From Rhodocyclaceae bacterium (GTDB lineage Bacteria > Pseudomonadota > Gammaproteobacteria > Burkholderiales > Rhodocyclaceae), in assembly GCA_013821865.1 (NCBI GenBank), contig PNJM01000109.1:1-8280 (forward strand): a stretch of 8,280 nucleotides of DNA, written 5' to 3'. The notes under the pieces are model-generated. The model worked only from the letters and a program-made list of their open reading frames with translations. It ran no database searches and was not told where the DNA came from. A program made the position numbers and the translations under genes. Shown here in pieces: positions 1 through 5,709 of this stretch (position 1 is the stretch's first letter; each line of letters begins with the position of its first letter).

Positions 1-864
1 GCCCGCGCCGTTGCCCGGCATCTCGGCCGGGACCGCGCCGGGGGCCGGGGCATCGGCCTGCGCCTGTTGGCCGAAGCGCTGGAGATACTGGCGCGTGAGA
101 TCGAGACGCCGAGCGCTTTCGCCGCCGGGCTGGTCGAAGCCGGCGAAGCGCCAGGCGTTCGCCATGATCGAATTGGCCTCTTCCGGCGAACGGGCGGCGT
201 TGAGGCGAGGGATGAGCTGCGGGTCTTCCTTGGCGAGGAACAGCGCCTGGGTTTCGACCGAAGGCTGTTGCTCGCCCCGCTCGGCCGCGAAGCGGTTGAG
301 GTTGCGAAGCCGATCCTCGCGCCAGCTCATGATGCCGCCGGACTGGCCGGGCTGGCCGGACTGAGAAGGATCGGACCAGGTGCGGTTGACGTTCTGTGGA
401 GAGAAGCCGCTTTCGGCCTTCCCGGTCGCGGCGACTGCGGCGAGGCCGATCGGATTGGTCAGGCCCTCGCCGCGCACCGTGTTGACGAAACGGCTCTCCA
501 CCTCGCTCGGATCGCCGATGCTGGCCGATCGAGCCGGAAGGTTTGTGCCGAGCGCCGCGAGAGGCGGGACGCCGCCGATGGCCGATTGCAGCGCCGCAGT
601 TGCGCGCTCTCCTGCGATCCGGCCGCGCGTCACCTCGCCCAATTCCAGCAACCGACTGCCGACAGCGGTTTCTCCCAAAGCCAGGAGCTTGCTGCCGGCG
701 CTGGCGTAGTTCGGATTTTCTCCGACCAGATCCTCTGCGACAACCTGATTAAGCGCGTCGCGCTTGCGCTTGTCGGCAAAACCCTTGTTGAGCGAGTCCA
801 CGCCCTTCCCGAGCGCGGCGAGGCCGGAACTGTAGTCGTAATTGGTGAATGCGCTGAATGCCAT
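1..864 (-). CDS. Phage tail lysozyme-domain virion protein (C-terminus missing)
   Basis: The reading frame is open from an ATG at 864 to the left edge, giving 288 residues with no stop. Residues 1-110 are helical and charged. Residues about 125-260 resemble the phage tail lysozyme domain: a segment reading GLTNPIGLAAVAATGKAESG leads into a Glu (about E151) placed like the catalytic glutamate, then SPQNVNRTWSDPS and SGGIMSWR, followed by helical repeats. The tail from about residue 270 is Ala/Pro-rich. Such domains cut peptidoglycan during DNA entry and sit on virion tail or ejection proteins. The start lies one base after the stop of the upstream ejection-like gene (TGA-C-ATG), so the two are probably translated together. 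The catalytic role is inferred from the family; the Glu assignment is by position only. The missing C-terminus may hold further domains. Confidence 0.8.
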   Translation of the reverse strand, partial: MAFSAFTNYDYSSGLAALGKGVDSLNKGFADKRKRDALNQVVAEDLVGENPNYASAGSKLLALGETAVGSRLLELGEVTRGRIAGERATAALQSAIGGVPPLAALGTNLPARSASIGDPSEVESRFVNTVRGEGLTNPIGLAAVAATGKAESGFSPQNVNRTWSDPSQSGQPGQSGGIMSWREDRLRNLNRFAAERGEQQPSVETQALFLAKEDPQLIPRLNAARSPEEANSIMANAWRFAGFDQPGGESARRLDLTRQYLQRFGQQAQADAPAPGAVPAEMPGNGAG

Positions 865-865
865 G

Positions 866-1861
866 TCAGTATCCAAAGACCTTGCCGAGCAGGGTTGGCC
901 CGCCCTTTGCCGCGCCTGCCGCGCCCGCAGCTCCACCCAATGAAGCGCCGCCCGTGAGCGGTGCGGTCAGGAGGCCAAGGCCCATGCCGACAGCGCCCAT
1001 TGTGAGGTTTTCGTTTGCGGCCTTGGCGGCGTCGCTGGCCTTGCCGGCCTCGAAAATGCCGGACGTGATTCCGTTTGTCGTGAACTTGCCGAGGTCGGTT
1101 AGGCTGTTTCCAAGCCCGCCAAAGACCGAAGCCTCCTGCGCCGCCGTGCCGGTGAAGGCGTTGCCGAGCGCGCTTCCCAGCCCCGTGTTGATCGCGGCCT
1201 CGCGATCCGCCATGCCGGTGGAAATCCCCGCCAGCGCGCCGCCCTGCGCAATGCCCTGATTGGCGAGCGCGTTGTAGCCCTGCTGCTGCTGGCCAAGAGC
1301 CGTCAGGCCTTGCCCCGCAACCGTGCCGAGGTTGCCGAAATACTGCTGCGCCGACTGGTTCGCGAGTTGGCCACCGATCCGGCCCAGTTCGTCAAGCTGG
1401 TTCCCGCCCAGCCCGCCGACGACAGCCGCCTTGCGAAGCGCCGCGTCGCTCGTCGAGTCAACGATGTCGCGATAACCCGTCGCCCCGCGAAACCGCGCCA
1501 GCGCCGCATCAGCCGCCGCCGTGTCCCCCAGCCCGAGGAAATCGCTCTGTGCCTGGTTGGCCGCATTGCCGTTCGCTGCGAACTGGTCGAACAACCCGAT
1601 CCCAGTCAGCGTGTCATTGCGCGCCTGCCCGAAGCCGGCCTGCACATCGTTGCGGGCCTGCCCATAGCCGCCACGCACAGCGTCGAGCGCGTTGCTGGCC
1701 TGACCCGTCAGCGCATTGACCGCGCTTGTCCTGCCCTGCCCCAGCGCGTCCAGAGACTGCCGCGAGGTCGTGCCGAGAATGTTGGTGAGGCCGTCCAGAT
1801 TGTTCGAGAAAATCTGGTTGTTCTGGACGACAGCCTTGCGCTGGCCGGAAGCTGTCGCCAT
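866..1861 (-). CDS. Phage DNA-ejection / internal virion-like protein
   Basis: A 331-residue, Gly/Ala/Gln/Asn-rich, mostly helical protein. Residues about 105-190 show the pattern common in podophage-type DNA-transfer proteins: a D/A-rich helix, FRGATGYRDIV, an Ala-rich helix, GGLGGNQLDELGRIGGQLAN, then QQYFGNLGTVAGQG. Residues 65-83 hold two units of an 11-residue repeat (GYGQARND and GFGQARND). The C-terminus (about 286-331) is a hydrophobic Gly/Ala stretch that could insert into membrane. Proteins of this kind are packaged in the virion and help DNA cross the cell envelope. The ATG at 1861 shares one base with the upstream stop (TGATG) and is preceded by AAGGA eight bases away. The tail lysozyme gene follows after one base. 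The ejection role is inferred from composition, motif pattern and neighbours. Confidence 0.7.
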   Translation of the reverse strand: MATASGQRKAVVQNNQIFSNNLDGLTNILGTTSRQSLDALGQGRTSAVNALTGQASNALDAVRGGYGQARNDVQAGFGQARNDTLTGIGLFDQFAANGNAANQAQSDFLGLGDTAAADAALARFRGATGYRDIVDSTSDAALRKAAVVGGLGGNQLDELGRIGGQLANQSAQQYFGNLGTVAGQGLTALGQQQQGYNALANQGIAQGGALAGISTGMADREAAINTGLGSALGNAFTGTAAQEASVFGGLGNSLTDLGKFTTNGITSGIFEAGKASDAAKAANENLTMGAVGMGLGLLTAPLTGGASLGGAAGAAGAAKGGPTLLGKVFGY

Positions 1862-2145
1862 CAGGCCTGTCCTTCACAAAGGAGCATCTGCGCGAACGCG
1901 GCGTAATGCTGATCAGCCGCCTGGATCGCCTGGCCCAAGTCGCGCATCACGTCGCTCATCGCCCCCTGCTGGCGCGGGCTCCAGCGCAACAGCGTCTCGG
2001 CTTCCGCGATGCGTTGACGGGCAGCGGCCAGGGCAAAGGCGCAGGCCGCAATCTGCGCCTCCAGCGGGAGAGGCGGCGCGGCGCTCGGCTGCGGGCCGTG
2101 CTGATGAGGCTCCCGATCGGGGAAATTGTGGATGGTGCCGCTCAT
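1861..2145 (-). CDS. Small helical phage-cluster protein, function unknown
   Basis: This encodes 94 residues that I do not recognise as a named family. The first 28 residues are polar and proline/histidine-rich, probably disordered. Residues about 28-90 look like two long amphipathic helices rich in Ala, Gln and Glu, with QRIAEAETLLRW and a second helix around MSDVMRDLGQAIQAADQHY. No signal peptide or membrane segment is seen. The start overlaps the upstream RHH gene by four bases (ATGA) and the stop overlaps the ejection-like gene by one base (TGATG), so it is locked into the late operon. Its own Shine-Dalgarno is weak, which suggests translation by coupling. A small virion accessory or assembly protein is possible from context only. 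Confidence 0.7.
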   Translation of the reverse strand: MSGTIHNFPDREPHQHGPQPSAAPPLPLEAQIAACAFALAAARQRIAEAETLLRWSPRQQGAMSDVMRDLGQAIQAADQHYAAFAQMLLCEGQA

Positions 2146-2345
2146 GACGCGGCCCCGCTCGCCAGTGCTGCCGGCTGGCTTGCGCCGTTGTCATTGACGG
2201 CGCTCTCGCCGTGCTTCCGCAGGATCGCCCGCAGTTCACGGCGCAGAAACTCGGCAGCGGTCGTGTTCTCACGTCGCGCCACCTTGTGCAGCGCCTCGCG
2301 CAAGCCGGGTTCGGTTCGGAGTTGGATAGCTTCGGGAAAGTGCAT
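2142..2345 (-). CDS. Ribbon-helix-helix type small protein
   Basis: This encodes 67 residues starting MHFPEAIQLRTEPGLREAL. I chose the ATG at 2345 over an in-frame ATG 48 bases upstream because GGAGG lies five bases before it. The N-terminal strand (HFPEAIQLRT) followed by two helices (PGLREALHKVARREN, then TTAAEFLRRELRAILRKHG) fits the RHH (Arc/CopG-like) fold, which binds DNA as a dimer. The last 17 residues are low-complexity. Small genes like this are common just ahead of tail or ejection genes in alphaproteobacterial prophages. It is the first gene of the coupled late cluster and could act as a local regulator or autoregulator; an inverted repeat lies upstream at 2370-2415. The DNA target is unknown. 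Confidence 0.75.
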   Translation of the reverse strand: MHFPEAIQLRTEPGLREALHKVARRENTTAAEFLRRELRAILRKHGESAVNDNGASQPAALASGAAS

Positions 2346-2369
2346 TTCTGCCTCCATGAATTTGAAGGC

Positions 2370-2415
2370 AGCGTATTGTTTGCAGCACCACAAATAAAGG
2401 AAGCGCCAATACGCT
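2370..2415. repeat. 9-bp inverted repeat upstream of the RHH gene
   Basis: AGCGTATTG at 2370-2378 is the exact inverse of CAATACGCT at 2407-2415, separated by 28 bases. It sits in the 94-base gap between the stop of the 296-residue protein gene and the RHH gene start. This is where an operator for an autoregulating RHH protein, or a leader stem-loop, would be expected. A nine-base pair of this kind is not rare by chance in a window this size, so only the location supports it. Confidence 0.3.
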
Positions 2416-2439
2416 AGAAACGCTCGAAACTATTGATTT

Positions 2440-3330
2440 CTATTCTTCTGCGCTCCGGTAGTTGTCCGCAACCGGGTCGGCGGCGGCATATGCGGCCAGG
2501 GCGGCACTGAGAAACGACGACACGCCCGCCTCTAAGTCTTGCGGGCTGTGCGCGGCTTTGATGAAGCCGTGGCGCTCCAGCTCGGCAACAAGGTGCTGAT
2601 GCAGGTCTAGCGTCACCTTGTGAACGATGCCCGCCTTGCGGCGCGCTCGCATCCTGCGCATGCGCTCGGCCTCGCCGGCCGCCTTGGGCTGCGCCTGTGG
2701 CCCATGCTCCAGCTCGGCTAACTCGCGCTGGAACCATCCGCGCTCGCCGCGAAGGAAACCGGCCAGGAAGGCGGCTTGCTGGCGCAGCGCGTCCATTTCG
2801 TCCCGCGCGGTTTCCATGCCCGGCTCTTTGGGAATGTCGCACCATGCCTGCCACGCCGCTTGATCGGCCAGAACAGCCCCCGCAGGCCGGTCAAGATGCG
2901 CCGGCCAGTCAGTCGAGAGCGAAAGGGGAAATTCCGCAGTGATGGCCGAGAGCGTCCAGCCGGCGTGCCGATCGGCACGCGCAATAAGCGCAGCCGCCGC
3001 CTGCAAGCCCACGGTCAACTGCGCGTCGATCTCTCGCCACTCAGGCCCGTCCAGTTTGGACAGGAGCGGGGTGGCATAGGCGGCCAGACGCGCGGCCATC
3101 CGCAAGGCGCTCGATCCGGAGCGAATGAGATAACGGATCCGATTGCTGCGCCAGACGAATGCGTTGTGCGCCCCTCTTTCGGGGCCTGTCTTCGCCAGCC
3201 CGGCCGCCATCATGGCCGCCTCTGCCACTCGCATTCTTGCCTTGCTTTCGCGAGCGTATGCGACCGAGCGCTCAGCCCGCGAGGCGATGGCGTCGGCAGT
3301 GGTCTGGATCAGTTCGGCGCGCGTTGTCAT
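2440..3330 (-). CDS. Uncharacterised helical protein with basic, RHH-like C-terminal region
   Basis: This encodes 296 residues of a family I cannot name. Residues 1-130 are Ala-rich helices with many Arg. Residues 130-200 contain several Trp and a WQAWCDIPKEPG segment. At about 223-232 there is a strongly basic patch (RMRRMRARRK), followed by a strand-like GIVHKVTLDL and two helices (residues about 243-283). That arrangement resembles an RHH DNA-binding unit at the C-terminus. The ATG at 3330 has no strong Shine-Dalgarno. An upstream out-of-frame five-codon reading frame (ATG at 3344) ends in a TGA overlapping this start (ATGA), which could couple initiation. A perfect hairpin lies about 27 bases upstream of the start. 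DNA binding is an inference; the N-terminal role is unknown. Confidence 0.65.
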   Translation of the reverse strand: MTTRAELIQTTADAIASRAERSVAYARESKARMRVAEAAMMAAGLAKTGPERGAHNAFVWRSNRIRYLIRSGSSALRMAARLAAYATPLLSKLDGPEWREIDAQLTVGLQAAAALIARADRHAGWTLSAITAEFPLSLSTDWPAHLDRPAGAVLADQAAWQAWCDIPKEPGMETARDEMDALRQQAAFLAGFLRGERGWFQRELAELEHGPQAQPKAAGEAERMRRMRARRKAGIVHKVTLDLHQHLVAELERHGFIKAAHSPQDLEAGVSSFLSAALAAYAAADPVADNYRSAEE

Positions 3331-3356
3331 GGTCGGCCCGGCATTGTGGAGGGGTT

Positions 3357-3384
3357 GCCCGCTCCCCGGTTTTGGGGAGCGGGC
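3357..3384. repeat. Perfect 11-bp hairpin between two operon genes
   Basis: GCCCGCTCCCC (3357-3367) and GGGGAGCGGGC (3374-3384) are exact inverse copies around a six-base loop. The structure lies between the winged-helix gene stop (3391) and the ATG at 3330. Read in the gene direction (-) it has no following T-run, so it is not a textbook terminator. Read on + it is followed by TATTTG. It could be a partial terminator or attenuator, or an mRNA 3'-end stabiliser for the upstream three-gene operon. Confidence 0.6.
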
Positions 3385-3390
3385 TATTTG

Positions 3391-3735
3391 TCAGGCTGCC
3401 TTTCGCCGCGCGTCGGCCGCGACCTTGCGCCCGCTGATGCCACGGCCGGTTTCCAGCACGGTTACGGGAACCTCCAGCCGATAGCGCCCATGGCGGCCGG
3501 AGAATGAGCCGGGGTGGCGCTCGTCTTCTGTGCTGATGTTCACGCCAGCGCGGCGCAAAATCATGATGTAATGCGAGATGCGCGGCGCAGGGTTCTCCAG
3601 CGACGTGATGCCTTTGGGGCCTGCCTGGACAAGCTCGTTCAAGGTCCAAGCGAAGCGGCCGGCGAAGGTTCGCGGAGTCGGGTTATCCCCGATCCGGACA
3701 ACCATTTTTGTCACGGGGGCGGAAAGGTCGCTCAC
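3391..3735 (-). CDS. Winged-helix domain protein
   Basis: This encodes 114 residues. The central part (about 27-92) fits a small winged-helix fold often found in alphaproteobacterial prophages: FAWTLNELVQAGPKGITSLE, then PRISHYIMILRRAGVNI, then a wing-like GRHGRYRLEVPVTVLE. The Ser/His/Tyr helix would be the recognition helix. The start is a GTG at 3735 that overlaps the upstream PC4-like gene's stop by four bases (GTGA). GGAGG eight bases upstream supports it over an in-frame ATG ten codons later. The C-terminus is basic. It forms an operon with the PC4-like and HTH genes, which suggests a joint role in transcription control or DNA handling. The specific target is unknown. Confidence 0.75.
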   Translation of the reverse strand: MSDLSAPVTKMVVRIGDNPTPRTFAGRFAWTLNELVQAGPKGITSLENPAPRISHYIMILRRAGVNISTEDERHPGSFSGRHGRYRLEVPVTVLETGRGISGRKVAADARRKAA

Positions 3736-3983
3736 TGGCCAGCCCTCCCGGTCGGATTTGCAATCTCGGCCGAGGCCGCTTGCAGCGCCTCGATCAGCGA
3801 CGGCAACAGCTCTCGCTTGATCGAGATGCCCTTTTTCGTCGGCTTCCGCTCGTCGCCGGGCGTTGTGAAGCTGGCATAAACCCGCACGTCGATCAGCGGG
3901 ATATTGCGGAAGGAATCGAGCGTGACCACCACGTCTTCCATGCTGTTTTTGGCGAAGCGCCCCACAATCAGCGGATCACTCAT
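3732..3983 (-). CDS. PC4/p15-like transcriptional coactivator domain protein
   Basis: This encodes 83 residues starting MSDPLIVGRFAKNSMEDVVV. Residues about 14-70 fit the PC4 (p15) single-stranded DNA-binding fold: a strand with VVVTLDSFRNIPLIDVRVY, the hallmark KPTKKGISI (about 47-55), then a C-terminal helix RELLPSLIEALQAA. Bacterial PC4-like proteins bind ssDNA or melted DNA and are frequent in phages and mobile elements. I chose the ATG at 3983 rather than an upstream in-frame ATG at 4097 because the extra 38 residues are low-complexity and would overlap the HTH gene deeply. With this start the overlap with that gene is eight bases, and a purine-rich AGGGGG precedes it. Its stop overlaps the winged-helix start. 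Confidence 0.75.
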   Translation of the reverse strand: MSDPLIVGRFAKNSMEDVVVTLDSFRNIPLIDVRVYASFTTPGDERKPTKKGISIKRELLPSLIEALQAASAEIANPTGRAGQ

Positions 3984-4275
3984 GGCGCGCCCCCTGCCCT
4001 GCGGGAAGCGGGACGCCTTCGGCCTTGTAGGCCGCGACGATGGCGGCGCTCTGCCGGTCGCCTTTGAGATAGGCGGCAAGCGCATCGGCCGGCGCATTCT
4101 CGAATAGGTGAAGCGCCACCTTGGAGACGGCCCATTGCCCGCCGATATGGCGGCCGAGCTGATGGCGGGCGCACCATGCGCGGATGGTCGGGGGCTTGCG
4201 GCCGGTGCGCTCGGCCGCCTCCCCGATGCTAAGCGCTTCCTCGCGCGTGTAGGGCTGGAGTGGTCCAGAGTTCAT
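3976..4275 (-). CDS. MerR/excisionase-like helix-turn-helix protein
   Basis: This encodes 99 residues. Residues about 14-52 look like a small winged HTH of the MerR/excisionase type: LSIGEAAERTGRKPPTIRAW is helix-turn-helix, followed by a wing with HIGGQWAVSK and a helix VALHLFEN. The C-terminal half is Ala-rich and helical. The ATG at 4275 is preceded by AAGGA about ten bases away. It is the first gene of a three-gene overlapping operon with the PC4-like and winged-helix genes. It may regulate the element or act as an excision factor. A phage terminase small subunit can carry a similar N-terminal fold, so that remains an alternative. Function is inferred from the fold only. Confidence 0.7.
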   Translation of the reverse strand: MNSGPLQPYTREEALSIGEAAERTGRKPPTIRAWCARHQLGRHIGGQWAVSKVALHLFENAPADALAAYLKGDRQSAAIVAAYKAEGVPLPAGQGARHE

Positions 4276-4655
4276 TGCGGCAGTTTCCTTCGGGGAAGGG
4301 ACGCCGCCGATGGCCGAGGGCTGTTACGGCCAACAGGGTCGCTTTGCGATTGCCTGGAGACTTGTGGCAGCTTAGTCGGGTCATCGGGCGCTCGCGTCCT
4401 TTGGCTACATCAGGAAGCCGCTCCCGTAGGTCGTGGAAAATCGACGGGGCGGCTTTCGTGCGTTCTCATGACCGCACGGCGCAGATGATGCGCCCCATTC
4501 GCTCAAAACGCAATCTTTCGGTGTTACGGCGAACAATACCGCGACCGCCTTGCTGTGGATGGCGACGCGGCGCGCCTTGGTCGTGAGCCCGCAAGCCCGC
4601 CTGTTATCAAGCTGGCCAGTCGTCTTGTTTGCGAGATTTGAAGACGGCGAGGCGG
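4276..4655. other. Non-coding repeat-bearing region between HTH operon and HTH/Rep-like gene
   Basis: No convincing gene is seen in 380 bases; the + strand open frames here look like low-complexity shadows. It contains two near-identical 14-base sites exactly 200 bases apart, TGTTACGGCCAACA (4322-4335) and TGTTACGGCGAACA (4522-4535), each partly palindromic (TGTT-N6-AACA). It also contains two abutting inverted repeats: CGTGCG-N10-CGCACG (4457-4478) and GGCGCA-N5-TGCGCC (4478-4494). It must contain the promoter and leader of the three-gene operon starting at 4275. I could only find a weak - strand candidate, a TTGCGT box and a CATCAT box 17 bases apart at about 4486-4514. Operators or a replication-origin function are possible but unproven. 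Confidence 0.45.
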
Positions 4656-5390
4656 CTAGTCGTCGCCAGCTCTCGCCCCATGGCAGGCGCGCCCTGGTCG
4701 ATCTGCGCGTTTCGCCTCCCCTCCCCTCGCCCTAAATCTCGAAAAGCCTTCTTTCCGTTTATCTTCGTTGCCCGTGGGGTTCATGAAATTGAACCCTATA
4801 GAGCGTCCGCGTTTGGGCTTCGGCCTGGTCGCATTCCAAGCCAGCCATTCGCGGCTCACGATCCTGATGACGTTGGGCAGGTTCTTTTGACCGTCGCGGC
4901 GGCGTTCCTGCACGATGACGAGACAGAGCCGAGCGGCCAGCCTGAGAGCGTTTTGCACGGTCGTGCGCCCTACCCCGGCACGGGCGGCAATCTCGGCAAT
5001 GGATCGAGAGCATGAGCCCTGCGCCCTCACCTCGTCACGGACAATCATCAGCGCGGCCAGCTCGGCACATGTGAACTGCGCCGCAAGCTGCGGGGGCAAG
5101 GGGCCAGATGCGGCGAGCTGCCGGCGACGCGCGAGACACTTGGCGGTGCGCGGCGAAAGCTGCGGCCGGCGCGGGGGAAAGATCGAAGGCCGGCCAGGCG
5201 GGATGCCTACGGGCTGCCGATCGGCGCGCGCCTGCCCCCGGCGCTCTTGCAGCCGGGACAAAAGGCCGTGCGCTTCATCATCGCCTATCGCATCGGCCCC
5301 GATGCCCTGCCAAACGAGTTTGGCCAGATGGTCGAGCGCCGCGACGGATTTAGCGCCGTCGATCGCTGTTGAAATTTGGTCGGCAAGCAT
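4656..5390 (-). CDS. HTH domain protein, possible replication or regulatory protein
   Basis: This encodes 244 residues. The first 60 residues are helical. Residues about 64-82 form a Pro/Arg-rich linker (GIPPGRPSIFPPRRPQLSP). Residues 83-125 are helical, and residues about 128-180 form a winged HTH: SRSIAEIAARAGVGRTTVQN, then NALRLAARL and a wing with KNLPNVIRIVSREWLAW. Proteins with this layout recur in alphaproteobacterial plasmids and islands and are usually annotated only as HTH-domain proteins. The winged HTH would allow a role like a plasmid initiator or a regulator. The last about 40 residues are basic and low-complexity. The ATG at 5390 has a weak GGGG upstream. It is flanked by non-coding stretches on both sides and lies near a partition module, which leans toward replication, but no Rep signature is visible. 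Confidence 0.7.
   Translation of the reverse strand: MLADQISTAIDGAKSVAALDHLAKLVWQGIGADAIGDDEAHGLLSRLQERRGQARADRQPVGIPPGRPSIFPPRRPQLSPRTAKCLARRRQLAASGPLPPQLAAQFTCAELAALMIVRDEVRAQGSCSRSIAEIAARAGVGRTTVQNALRLAARLCLVIVQERRRDGQKNLPNVIRIVSREWLAWNATRPKPKRGRSIGFNFMNPTGNEDKRKEGFSRFRARGGEAKRADRPGRACHGARAGDD
4777..4796. repeat. 7-bp inverted repeat inside the 3' part of the HTH gene
   Basis: GGGTTCA (4777-4783) and TGAACCC (4790-4796) are exact inverse copies around six bases, within the coding sequence at about residues 198-205 of the HTH protein. This is where the conserved part of the protein gives way to a low-complexity tail. There is no following T-run in either direction, so a terminator is unlikely. 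Confidence 0.3.
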
Positions 5391-5709
5391 CGTTGAGCCC
5401 CGTAACAGGGCCGCGCGTCATCACGGGCTGCGCCGATGGGGCGCTACCTTTTTAGACAAGCCTCTGCGCTCACGGAACGGCGATTCCGCGTTGACTCCCC
5501 GAGGGGGTCTATGGTTGACTTGCCATTGTCGGGATGGCGAAGCCTTCCAGCGTTTCAAACGGCTCCAGAGGTTCCCGCCTCTGGGGCCGTTGGCTTTTCT
5601 AGATCATCGTCGCGGCATGGTTTCCCCTTCGCCCCGGCCCGAATCTGCTTCGCCAGGGTGATTTGCCATGACGAACGCATGTGCTGAGTCTGTCAACGGA
5701 AGGCATGGA
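5391..5709. other. Non-coding region between divergent HTH and secreted-protein genes
   Basis: About 319 bases with no supported gene. It contains a repeated GTTGACT (5490-5496 and 5514-5520) and a small stem GACTCCC/GGGGGTC (5493-5509). It also holds the strong + strand terminator hairpin listed separately (5558-5600) and, at its right end, the Shine-Dalgarno GGAAGG (5699-5704) of the secreted-protein gene. The minus side should hold the promoter of the HTH gene, but no clear -35/-10 pair stands out. The octamer TGTTACGG (- strand, 5400-5407), just upstream of the HTH start, matches the core of the two repeats at 4322 and 4522. Confidence 0.5.
5558..5600 (+). terminator. Rho-independent terminator hairpin
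   Basis: The 14-base arms AACGGCTCCAGAGG (5558-5571) and CCTCTGGGGCCGTT (5578-5591) pair throughout with a single G-T wobble around a six-base loop. They are followed by GGC and then TTTTCT on the + strand. The mirrored reading on the - strand has a much poorer tail. No + strand protein gene is seen upstream within the window's intergenic stretch. It would therefore end an unseen transcript (a small RNA or antisense transcript) or insulate the secreted-protein gene from read-through. Confidence 0.7.

Noticed and set aside
67..957. Long + strand open frame opposite the lysozyme-domain gene
   Set aside because: The product has no recognisable motif and is Arg/Ala-rich as expected for the reverse of a GC-rich gene; the minus frame gives a coherent phage domain.
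4108..4488. + strand open frame of 126 codons crossing the HTH gene and the gene-free region
   Set aside because: It has low-complexity composition and no Shine-Dalgarno, and half of it lies opposite a well-supported HTH gene.
4554..4562. TGTGGATGG as a DnaA box
   Set aside because: It matches the consensus imperfectly and is single; no cluster of boxes or AT-rich unwinding region surrounds it.
4777..4796. GGGTTCA/TGAACCC hairpin as a tRNA T-arm
   Set aside because: No acceptor stem, anticodon arm or CCA end can be built around it, and it lies within a coding frame.
4915..5661. + strand open frame opposite the HTH/Rep-like gene
   Set aside because: It is a shadow of the HTH gene and runs through the strong terminator hairpin at 5558-5600.
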